Assembly (NCBI RefSeq): GCF_033439725.1
Contig: NW_026944386.1
Location: 4,030,001-4,094,000, forward strand
Direction of reading: 5' to 3'
Origin: Neurospora tetraspora
Lineage: Eukaryota; Ascomycota; Sordariomycetes; Sordariales; Sordariaceae
Length of the DNA: 64,000 nucleotides
Under the pieces are notes generated by a model. That model saw only the letters and a program-made list of their open reading frames with translations. It did no database searches and was not told the origin of the DNA. Positions 23,713 to 33,048 of the stretch are shown one piece after another. The translations under genes and the position numbers were made by a program. Every line of letters begins with the position of its first letter. Position 1 is the first letter of the stretch.

Positions 23713-24010
23713 TTAGTTCTTAGAAGCCGTCTCCTCCTTTTTCTTTTTCTCCTCCCCTTCCTTCGTCTCTTTCTCCTTCACTTCCTTGAAGGTATCCTTC
23801 TTCTTTTTCTCCTCCTTTGCCTTCTTCGCCTGTTCCTCAGTCGTCCTATAGTTCCTTTTGTCTGCCCGATCCCCCGGGCCCGTTGGCGAACCTGGTCTCC
23901 TGGATAATGCAACGAAAAGATGTTAGGGTTGGAGTATTCTACAACAAATAAACAAGGAGAGAAGAGAGCCAGCCGCTGGGTGAGTGTATAATTACGTACC
24001 GGATAGGCAT
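23713..24010 (-). CDS. Small Lys/Glu-rich protein (65 residues), two exons
   Basis: Exon 1 is 11 nt (24000-24010, ATG plus eight bases) and exon 2 is 23713-23899; the intron is 100 nt with a GTACGT donor and an ATCCAG acceptor. The product begins MPIRRPGSPTGPGDRADKR and then becomes a highly charged stretch of Lys and Glu (KKAKEEKKKKD, KEVKEKETKEG), ending TASKN. It is predicted to be a soluble, disordered or helical protein with no transmembrane segment. I do not recognise the family and assign no function. Support is the clean splice, the ATG in CCAATATGC context and the uninterrupted frame. The charged run alone could arise from purine-rich low-complexity DNA, so confidence is moderate. 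The opposite strand has a longer frame of poly-Leu/Phe that I take as its shadow. Confidence 0.5.
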
Positions 24011-24926
24011 ATTGGACTTAGGTGGGTTGGTTGACTTGGTAGGTTGTGGGAATGTTAAAGATGGTTAGTGTGGTAGGTTTGGGAGTGTTGTTACTATTGC
24101 TTTTGAGGATGGGCAATGAGAAAATTGGCACTGGTTATGGGAGGGCAGTAGGGAAGTCTTATAGTTGTGATTCTCACTATCGAGTTCGAGGCAAACTGCT
24201 CAGAGGTTGGCCATATTGAACGCTTGACCCATCACCCATGAATCACGTTTGCAATTTTCGTGTCATTAATCCAATCTAGCGGGGCATTCATTCTCTTACC
24301 TGTTCGACCTTCCAATCCATCAATTATACCCAACTTGGTTGGTTCGCCTTGTTGTTGTTTTTACTCCTCCGTCGAGCAACAAAACACCGATCGGCATGGA
24401 GAACGAACGCTGTCTCTAATATGCTCACAGCAATACTTGTCAGAATTAGCTCAATGGTAATACGATAATGACGCGCTTGGTTGCTCGAGGTCGGGGGTGG
24501 CGGATGTGTCCTGGTCATCCAAAGTCCGAACTCGTTCAGAACGAGCGAGGTGCTCGTCATAGGGGCTGATCCAGTCGACGATGCTTCGAATACCAGCGCC
24601 ATATCAGTCATTGTTTACCATGTCCACCGTATCTGGTAAGGTATCGCATCAAGAAAGCGGTCTGGGAATGGAAACGCTGACACACCGCAGTCCGCATCAG
24701 CACAGAGGAGACTCGTTACTTGCATTGGTCATGGAAGCACATCGAGTCGTGGCATACCGAAAGGCAATCATGGCGGGTATAAGACCTGCCTTGCCCTCTG
24801 GCTCTCTTGTCAGTCATCAAAAATCAAGGCTTCTACCATCTGGCTGTGTCTGTCAACTTGAACAACGAAGAGATTCTCGGATACGAAGTACAACCCAACA
24901 ACTTACGCCGGCCCTCCGTTTTAACC
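24011..24926. other. Divergent intergenic region
   Basis: No supportable gene. It separates the leftward Lys/Glu-rich micro-gene from the first rightward secreted-protein gene, so it should hold both promoters. I see no clear TATA box. Confidence 0.3.
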
Positions 24927-25778
24927 ATGCATCGCTCACTCTTTTGGGGCTCCTGCCTCTCCCTTTTCCTCCCTCTGTGCATTCTTTCAATCAGCTACAT
25001 CGCCGGGACCTCAGCTCTTCCTCAATATGCTCCTCCTGGAGCACAGGCGACGAACGGTCTCTACAGCGATCCTGGAAACTTCACAGGAACTTGTCACGAT
25101 ATCAACTTCGACGACAATCAATGCGTTCTCTCGGCAAAGTGCAGTGCTAGTACTTTAATGGAGCGTGAATCAAAGCTCAACCTAAACAAATGCTTGTTCT
25201 ACGCTAAATTCAAGCCGGATTATGATAAAGGTTTTTTTTACCAGTGCAGACTACACTTTCTACTGGTACGGGACAGACAAGGATGGTAAAGTCGCCAACT
25301 ACAATGTGGATCAGCACAGGTTCAGGTATGTGGTACTCTACCTACCCAATGAGAAATTACGCATCAGCGAGTGTAGACGGCTTCGCCTCAAACCCAGCCC
25401 CTCAGCCCTGGTGTCATCATACGGCTGTGTGACTAACATGGATGAATCCCCCCCTGATTATCACAGGCCCGGAAGCTTCTGCGACAAAAGCACTTGCGAG
25501 AGCTGCCGTCTCGCGGACGGTTGGACCGAGATGGGTGGGCCGAAAGGCTCTATTTACCTCGTCTGTAAGTGTAGGAAGACGGTCGGCGATCCCGCTACTC
25601 AGGAAGTCAGTTCATGGATTTGTGAGTAACTCCCGTGCCTTGGAACTGTCGGCGTTGAATCAATCGTGACAGTCTTGCGCTGTTACTGATGGTCTTGTGC
25701 TGACGCCAACTACCTCTAGGGAACGAGATTTTCAACACGAATGGAGATCTCACGTGCTTCGGAGAGAAAGGCGTGTGA
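24927..25778 (+). pseudogene. CVNH-like small secreted protein, paralogue 1 (frameshifted)
   Basis: Three exons, 24927-25325, 25467-25621 and 25720-25778, use clean splice sites and the same intron phases (2, 1) as the three paralogues to the right. Residues 1-31 are a signal peptide. The mature part starts with GNFTGTCHDINFDDNQC, then LSAKC and LNLNKC, and ends NTNGDLTCFGEKGV. This order (F-x3-C, L-x-A-x-C, LNLN, then a second half ending I-x-N-x-NG-x-L-x-C) resembles the two tandem repeats of cyanovirin-N homology lectins; that link is inferred. The summed exons are one base too long. The extra base falls at a run of eight T near 25230-25238, between LNLNKC and YTFYWYG. Either this is a real frameshift, a sequencing error, or a 49-nt cryptic intron (25191 region to the ACCAG at about 25243) restores frame. 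Confidence 0.65.
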
Positions 25779-26081
25779 CATAGTGGATGGATTTCTTGTT
25801 GTCGAAGGAAGCCGCGTTCACGGTGCAGGATCGCAGTGGCCAAGTGTCTAGAGCTAGGTAATAGTGGTTAAGAGTGCCTGGAAGGAAGGCGGAAGGGAAT
25901 CTGAAAGGAAGGGGCGAAGAAGAATGGCGTGAAAAAGCAGTTACTTTGGGAATAGAGAAAAAGTACCTACCCGATGCTAACTCATCGCTTAGAATACAAA
26001 CGCAAATTGCTCATGAAATGGTCAGAAATCGTCCGTTATTTTTCAGATTTCTTTTCAAAACCATTGCCCCTTGGTTACCCC

Positions 26082-26874
26082 CTACCATTCGAATTTCCAG
26101 CACACAAAGTTTCCGTTGTCGAGACCGATACCTGAATCTGGTTGACATTAGCACACAGCAGAAAACATATGACAGCAGGAGCAGTGCACCAAGAAGCCAG
26201 GACGGAAGAATGTGCAAGTTGCGTTTGGAAGGAAGGTGTGTAGACTTACCAAACTGAAGGAATTTATCATGCTTCTGGTTTCCTAGCTTGTCACACTGCA
26301 ATACTGGCTCGCGCTTGTTCTCGAGGTCGCGATCGTCAATGTCGCACTTGCTTCTCCATTGACAGGCGTTCGTGAGTTTTGCCCTACTCAATGGTTAGTC
26401 GGTCCCTTGAAAGAACTCCTTTCTTCCAACGATGCTGGAAGCAATAAGGAAAGCGTATTAATGAAGTGTCACTCACGGCCCACTGGCCTTCTTCAAGAGA
26501 AAGACATCCATGTTCACACTGGCCCACCACAATCGTTGTTCCTTGAGATTTTTCCCCAAGTCCTCGTTTTCCGGTGTCGAATCTTTTGGAACAAAGTTGG
26601 CGAGGCATGTGTTCAGGTCGATCTGGGTTGGACGCTTCCCATCTTTTACCCCAGCCTCGCCCTCGCTGCCTTTGTTGACTTTGCAGCGAGCTTTAAGGAC
26701 GCATGCTTTCCCGTCCTACTCATAGGAACTGCATTTTTTGCTGATTCCTTGCTTGACTTCGCGAGCATGAAGATGGCCGTCACTTGTCTGTAAAGTTGAG
26801 ATGCTGGCGGTGTATCCGAGGGCGAACATGAAGAGCGAGAGGAAGAGCCCTCCAAGAACAGATGGGTAACGCAT
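26082..26874 (-). pseudogene. CVNH-like small secreted protein, paralogue 4 (in-frame TAG)
   Basis: Three exons, 26477-26874, 26250-26383 and 26082-26131, with introns of 93 and 118 nt and the same phases as its neighbours; it is the only copy on the minus strand. It begins with a signal peptide (MRYPSVLGGLFLSLFMFALG). The family pattern follows in one frame: KKC, then CVLKARC, then IDLNTC, then NAC and KC in exon 2, and NGNFVCWKFEW at the end. That frame is cut by TAG at 26716-26718 (codon 53), between the first and second conserved cysteines. The rest of the 193-codon frame is open. A CAG-to-TAG transition is one simple origin and would fit RIP. Without the stop it would be a normal family member, so I call it a recent pseudogene or an assembly error at one base. 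Confidence 0.65.
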
Positions 26875-28259
26875 TCCAGCAAGCTGAGTGATGTGAGCGT
26901 CTAGTGCTAGTTGGTGGTTTGGTTGTCTTGATGTCGTGTTCCGTGTTGATGCTTCTCCTAATGAAGAAAGATGGACGATCGCTGCTCTGCAAACTCGTTG
27001 TTCTTCAATGAGAAAAAGAGGATATAAATCAATACCAGGAGGGATAAGGTGATTTATATGCCCAGGAGGAACCAGAACAGATATCCGTGACATAGCGAAA
27101 CATAATATGTCTTTAATACCGTAGCGCGCGGGTGCACTGGGAGTTGCTGTCCATTACCAACAGATATGATCTCTAGCATCGTGCCGCTGTTTGCCAAGTC
27201 CATCTTAACACGATACTGGCACGAAGATCTCGAGCGTTTGTCGTCCTCTCCACTTACAACAGTTGTGCCTTCCAAGCGTTCAATGGATAAGCGCTTCGTT
27301 GGGTGCAGGCACGCGGTCCAGATGCGCCTGCAGTCCAACACAGGCGGGCCACGGCGGGCAACGTCATCTCGCCCTTTGTTTGAAGGCACTCCCACCTTTG
27401 GCTTCTCGCTTCCTTCCCTTTCACACATCATTTTTGCAAGCACCAAATTGTTCTTGCCAGAACTAATCGCAACAACTTCATTGCCCACCAGTAACAATTC
27501 GCACACTCCCATTCATGCAGCTTCCCTCTTTATGCGGCTAAGCAATAGGTACGTTTCATTAGAGATCTGCCTTCGCCTTTGTGAAAAAGAATGAATGTTG
27601 CAAACTTCACAGTACGCTGTGCCACACATTACGGAGTATCTTCTACACTCGACGGGCGGGATGGTTGGCAACTAGTTCTTGGCAGTTGGTGGGTTTGTAC
27701 CCGTTGGCTGTTGGCGGTCGGTTGCTGGAGTTGGCTGTCGGATCCAACACATCAAGCACAAACAAGGGAGGGACACCTCGTGCCTGTTGACAATTGGAAG
27801 TGACAAGGAAACAATATCAAGCTAGATATACGCCTGTGGGAAGGCTACGACAATCGAGAATCTAGATACCTCCAGCGTACCCATTCTGGCCGTTCTTATC
27901 ATCACATGCGAACAAAAGCCTTTCCAGCTCTACCGCCGAGAGAAATTATCGTTCATCCAACATGCGCCGCGAACAATATCACTTGCTCTCTGTATCCTCG
28001 CCACCAAATCCATGACCAACCTGACCTTTGCCATGGAAACGAGGGACAGTGACCCATCGCTCTCAAACTACAATGACCAGCACTAACTCCAGGCCCTTTT
28101 GGAAACAAACTTCAAGAGGCTTTTATTCAAGTGCAACCGCCGATCTTCACCATTGGCAGACGAATCGGTTGGTGACAAGCGTCATTCACGCACGCCCACG
28201 CGCTAGCATTCCCCTTATTCATGGATCGCAACACCCATTTGGGTCCTACCTAACGGGCA

Positions 28260-28265
28260 TATAAA
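28260..28265 (+). promoter_or_regulatory. Probable TATA box of paralogue 2
   Basis: TATAAA lies about 200 nt upstream of the start codon of the rightward secreted-protein copy. Paralogue 3 has TATATAT at a similar distance (30503-30509, about 180 nt upstream), which supports shared promoter layout. Confidence 0.4.
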
Positions 28266-28380
28266 CTGTACCGCAAGTAGCACTCAAGTAGGTAAACTTC
28301 ACTTTGTGTCAACACTTTTGTCTTCTATCATCGAACATTAGCACATCTCGAAAGTTACCTTTAGCTCGCTGGCTATCAAG

Positions 28381-28414
28381 AAAACACGAAGCACCACGTA
28401 CTAAACCATCAGAA
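28381..28414 (+). promoter_or_regulatory. Conserved 5'-leader block, copy upstream of paralogue 2
   Basis: The sequence starting AAAACACGAAGCACCACG and containing CTAAACCATCAGAAC is nearly identical to 30612-30645 upstream of paralogue 3. Both lie 74-80 nt before the start codon. It probably belongs to the transcribed leader; whether it is functional or just recent duplication is not known. Confidence 0.6.
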
Positions 28415-28460
28415 CAACTTCCCCATTCCCAGCATACTTTCCTGCATCGATTTCACAAGG

Positions 28461-29255
28461 ATGTATTTCACAAGTTCTCCTGGCTTCTACATGTCACTTT
28501 TAATTGCGGTCGGGTTTATCACCACGACCTCAGCGGACCGCACTGGCACTCCAAATCCGTATCCGGATTATTTCACATCCGGCGTGGACTACTTTGGGAA
28601 GTTCGGCGAGAGTTGAAGACCCATCGCTTTCAACAATGATACGTGCACCTTAAGAGCCTCTTGCATTGCGAGGGCAGACACTGAAAAGAAGTTCATGGTG
28701 GACTTCAAGGACGTGGATAAACCGCGGCGCAAAACTATCCTCAACATGAACAAATGCAAGCGGTTCTACAAGCAGAAGGGGGGTAAATGGATGCTCGAGT
28801 GGAAGAGAAACAAGGAGGATCAAGGAGAGTGAGTACCATACAGTCATTCACTGCCTCCGCATCCATCATGGCGTATGCTTCAAAAGAACAAATTGAAAGA
28901 AACTGACGCGTCACGAATCAGCGTGAAGAACTTCTGCAAGCTCTGCACTTGCAAACTGCCCACGGAGGACCAACTTGATCCCAAAGGGATGTACAGACTT
29001 TTGTGTACCTTTTGCAAGGTCCCCAAGGAAGAGAATGGACATTACAAAGATGAAAAAGACGAGTCAAAGGAAGAAGGTCCAGATTTTAACTGGGCCCATG
29101 ACATGGAGTATCTAGGTCAGTGACCTCCTTCATCTTAACTTGCACTCCTGTGTGCTTTGCGTACTGACAAATATCTAGATGAGCATATCTCCAACAACGA
29201 CGGATTTCTTGAGTGCTTTGGTCAAACACAGTCGTCTAGCGTATTTGATAGTTGA
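28461..29255 (+). pseudogene. CVNH-like small secreted protein, paralogue 2 (in-frame TGA)
   Basis: Three exons, 28461-28828, 28922-29115 and 29179-29255, with introns of 93 and 63 nt in the shared phases. Residues 1-25 are a signal peptide. Family landmarks are the spaced pattern NNDTCTLRASC, ILNMNKC, the exon-2 cluster FCKLCTC, and HISNNDGFLECFG near the end. The 212-codon frame is interrupted by TGA at 28614-28616 (codon 52). Alignment with the paralogues puts this codon exactly where they have the first conserved cysteine, followed by RPIAFNND. It could arise from TGC or TGT by a single transversion. The rest of the gene, including all splice sites, looks intact, so the break is recent or is a base error. 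A shared leader block precedes it. Confidence 0.65.
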
Positions 29256-30611
29256 GACATTATGGGTTTGAGACGGGAGCTTACGATATAGGATGGTGTT
29301 TCAAGTGGTTTGGTGGGCGCATGTATGCAAAGGATTTAGCTGGACTATCTTGTTTGCTTTTGTTTTGTAGGGAACTTGGATGCTTTATCTTCACAAAGCC
29401 CAAACTGGCCAACAAGGATCCTAGGATTGGACTTTTGACCTGTAGAAAAGTTGACAAGCAAAGAAGCTGGGGTCTCGCGAAAGAGCTGGCTCGTCTGGCG
29501 GACGCTAGGATTTTGCTTTGCAGTTTGCGAAGGGGATCTGGTCGAAAATCTGGTCGAGATATCATTAGCTGCCTGTTTTCCATTCATTCAGGTTCAATTC
29601 TGGTTCAAAGTTATTGCCATCAGTCATGTCCTCACCCTGGTAAACGCTGTACTGGATGCTTCTAATGGAATGGCTGGCCAGCCGTGAGATTTCCCAAGCT
29701 TTGAAAAGGTCATTCTGAAGGAGAAGATTTCCATGTAATCTTGTCCGTAGATGAGAATGCAGTTTGCGTTGCGCGCTATTGTTCTGTGAGCAATGACTGT
29801 CCCCAACAGGTGTGACAATCAAAGCGTCTACGAGGAAACTCGGCGCTTCTACTTCATGTTGCCATCTTGTAGACGAGGCGTCTACTGATCGGTCACGTCG
29901 GCGGATCATTGACCTGTTGGCTGCTTCTTTGTAGAGCTACACACTTGGCGCGCACACCCAAAAACTCCCTACGTACCTCCACGCCCATAAAAGTACTGTA
30001 GGTAATCCCAAGCACCGCCAACTTCCTATTCTCGACGTAAAAAGGATTTGAACGCCTCTTGGAGGAGCTAGGAACATGCTAAGAAACTGGAATTATCCAT
30101 CTGAAAATGCATCCTTCAACTTTTTGGACATTCGTGGTCAAGTGTCTCGAGGGGGTATACTTGAGGGCGTACATGGGGAGTTTTTGAATGTGCGCCAATT
30201 GTAGCTCTCCTTGTAGGCACCTCTAAAGATTGAGCGGCAATGTGCCGCCCCTCTTTCCCCCTTTTGTCGCCGTAGACACATTAGTCTGCTAGATGATGGC
30301 CTTTCTCTCTGACAAAGGCTTTGTGAGTACCGCTGAATCGACCCCAGCCCGTCCCGTCCTAGTCTTTGCCGCATGGCTGGACGACACAAGGCCGACTCCC
30401 CGTGTGCAATGCGATCATCAACCAATCTTCCTTCAGCATGATTGGCGGCTAATACAAGTGGTCTAGGACTCAAATGTGTCACATGAGAGGTAGGTATCTA
30501 CCTATATATCACAGCTCACGCCGAACCATACCTCTAGAACACTTCTCTTCCAGTCGATATACTTCCAAATCATTTCTGCCTCAGAATCAACAGCTCCCCT
30601 GCAGATTGTGG
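29256..30611. other. Intergenic between paralogues 2 and 3
   Basis: No supportable gene. Short frames on both strands lack domains and overlap one another. The right end holds the TATATAT element (30503-30509) of paralogue 3. Confidence 0.35.
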
Positions 30612-30645
30612 AAAACACAAACACCACGCACTACACCATCAGAAC
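30612..30645 (+). promoter_or_regulatory. Conserved 5'-leader block, copy upstream of paralogue 3
   Basis: Partner of the block at 28381-28414. It begins AAAACACAAACACCACG and contains CTACACCATCAGAAC. The rest of the two upstream regions is much less similar, so this block is either under constraint or lies at the edge of the duplicated unit. Confidence 0.6.
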
Positions 30646-30685
30646 GAATTGTCAATTCTACGCAAGGAACATTACTTTCCCCAGA

Positions 30686-31407
30686 ATGCGGTTCTCGATT
30701 CCCTGGGGCCCTTACCCCTCTCTTCTTTTCTTCGGATTCATTGCTACCACTACTGCTTTGGTCACCAGAGACCATCCCTTCAATCCCAATTCTAATTCGA
30801 TAGGAGATGGTCGATTCAGTGAGCATTGCAATTCCTTCGATTTTAACCCAACAACCTGTGTCCTCACTGCCCATTGTGTTCCCAAGAGCGACACAAAAGA
30901 CACGAGTAACATGAGCGATGGACGCCGCAAGACCAGCCTGAACTTAAACAAATGCCTCTGGTATCACAAGGACGAAAGAGACGGTTACGTCTGGCAGGTA
31001 GATTGGAACGAGAAGGACGAAGATCGCCAAGGGTGAGTACCTCCCTACGGCCCCCGAAAACTCCTTAGCACTGCTAAGGGGTAGAAAGCATTTCATCTAG
31101 CATGTTACTAACGGGCTATATCAGCATTCTGAATTTTTGCAGCTTCTGCAGTAGTGAAATTCAGAATCTGGATATTGAAGTCGAACCGTTGCTTCTGTGG
31201 AATTGGTGCCCTCCCCCATTGGGGAAGCCTGGTGCATACGAGAAGGACAATAAAGCAAGGGTCACGATGGCAGGCAGAGCTCGATCTTTAGGTACGTTGT
31301 TATTCACTTCAAGAGCCACATTTATTCCACTCACTGACACTATTCCAGAGCGATGGATTGGACACAACGACGGATACATGGAATGCTTTGGTAGAAGAGG
31401 AGTTTAA
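30686..31407 (+). CDS. CVNH-like small secreted cysteine-rich protein, paralogue 3 (intact)
   Basis: Three exons, 30686-31032, 31125-31291 and 31349-31407, with introns of 92 and 57 nt, give 190 residues with no break. Residues 1-25 form a signal peptide (MRFSIPWGPYPSLLFFGF core). The mature protein runs GRFSEHCNSFDF, then CVLTAHC, then LNLNKCLWY in exon 1; NFCSFC and WNWC in exon 2; and HNDGYMECFG in exon 3. The two halves resemble the two repeats of CVNH lectins (C-x2, L-x-A-x-C, LNLN; then I-x-N-x-DG-x-L-x-C), with extra cysteines that suggest additional disulfides. CVNH proteins bind mannose-type glycans; binding here is only inferred. It is the sole copy of four in this window that reads open throughout, so it is likely the functional one. 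Confidence 0.75.
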
Positions 31408-33048
31408 TGCTAGTTTGTTTGTTGTAGAAGGTCGGGCACCTACTGTGCAACTACATCTGGGTCATTTGGTATCTAGAGAAGCCTCTAGGTCTAAAGGGTA
31501 GGATTAGATTCCCAACTGGCGTTTTAATGTGCCCTTAGGTAGGTAGGTACTTACAAGCGTTGCGTTGCCTGCAGAGATCTGGTCAATGCTGGTATAGATT
31601 AGCTTCGAATGCGTATTATCAACGACCAACACAGAAATATAGTAATCGAGGCCTCTGTTTCCTGTTAGAGGTACGTCTGTTATTGAGGCCACTGCTTGTG
31701 AATCATCCCAATGGCAACTTCTTTACCTGCTATGCCACCCTTGAATCGAGTCATAGATAAGTGTACCAAATGCCACGTTCGTAGACGCTACCTTGACGGG
31801 CCCTCTGCCAACTCGTTGTCTTTCTTTGATGATAGGCTCAAATCAGCTAGACCTTGGTACAGTCGCAGCAAACCGCATGAATTGACGGCGGAGTTGGCCC
31901 ACAGGATGTTGGTAGGTTGGTCACTGAGGGACGGGTGGTTGGCGTTCTGTCGTCTGGTCAAACGGCGAAGACAAAGTCGGGACAGGGCCAATCCTGCAGC
32001 AACATTCAACAATGCCTTGGTCAGGAGGGACACCAGCCGGTAGCCCAGTGTAGTGTGCCCGCTGTGATGACGGGTGAAAGGAGTCGAGGGGCAGCACAGT
32101 GGCGCTCAGCTTTCTGTCAGCTGCAGTCAGCAGAAGAGACCGAATAGGAAATAGAAGTGCCTTTGCTGATCAATGATCGAGGGTCAAACACTTTGGTGAC
32201 GGTCGTTATCCATGGCTCGCCCATGTGCCCCATTCCTGATCCAGGTCATCTTGCAGGACTGGTAACAATGCGCTTGTTTCGTTTCTGCCATTCTTTGCTT
32301 GTAGCGGAACAACCAGTTGAGCCGCCTGAAGAACTGGCTGGTGGTAATAAGGACGGGGAGTCGATATGTGGCTTTTTGATCTAGATCAAACCGCAAACAC
32401 AAAGGCATTTACTCCGCGGGCACCAATTGGCAGGAAAGGAGTCGATCCTGTAGCGGCACCACCGACAATGCCTTTGTCAAAAAGGCCATGATCCGGCAGC
32501 CCAGTGCCCACTTAGACGCCACAATAAGAACAATGGCGTCCATCTTTTTGCTGAGAGCCTCAAAACGGGCGCTTAAATGGACGGTGTACGGCAGGTTACC
32601 TCCTGGCAAAGGAGGATGAGGGACAAATGTGGAAACGGAAATCAAGCTGGAGGCTGAGGGCAGCTGAAGTCTGAAGAGGTCTGGTTCTTTATGGCCCCGA
32701 GGAGGATAGAGCTGCTTGTAATTGATAGGTTAGCACACATACATGAGGCGTTTTCATCGTTACTATAATGGCAAATACAAACAAACGGGGGGTGTTCGAC
32801 CGTTGGAGGGAGGTCAGCGTTTACCATGCATGGTAGGACCAAATCTCTTCACAAGTAAACCTCAACGAACACGGAGCCAACTACTGGTGTTAAAACTGCT
32901 CTGACAGCGTTCGTTTTCCACATCTAATTACATTACCCGTTTGTCTTCTATTTTATCCTCTTTGACTCCTAACTCCCGGAGTCTCGGAGGCCCTGGTTCC
33001 AGCCCAGTTCCCCCACCACTCCTACCCCCTCACCCTTCACTCCCCCGC
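31408..33048. other. Gene-free stretch with a diverged direct repeat
   Basis: No supportable gene. Two related segments (about 31990-32050 and 32447-32508) share CAATGCCTT, GTCA and AGCCCAGTG in order; on the minus strand both translate to a stretch containing LTKAL. The minus frame 32409-32645 covers the second copy. I do not recognise it. Confidence 0.35.

Larger units (their letters stand above)
26875..28460. other. Divergent intergenic region within the secreted-protein array
   Basis: A 152-codon minus-strand frame (27054-27512) starts with ATG but has no recognisable domain; I do not call it. The stretch carries the promoters of paralogues 4 and 2, including a TATAAA at 28260-28265. Confidence 0.35.

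Noticed and set aside
24440-24475. tRNA-like words (AGCTCAATGGTAATACG)
   Set aside because: No acceptor or T-arm pairing can be made around them.
27054-27512. 152-codon minus-strand frame inside the secreted-protein array
   Set aside because: It has an ATG but no domain, leader, introns or paralogue in the array; frames of similar length arise by chance in neighbouring non-coding DNA.
28614-28616. TGA read as selenocysteine in paralogue 2
   Set aside because: Although it aligns with a Cys position, Ascomycota are not known to use selenocysteine, and I see no stem-loop candidate; a nonsense change is simpler.
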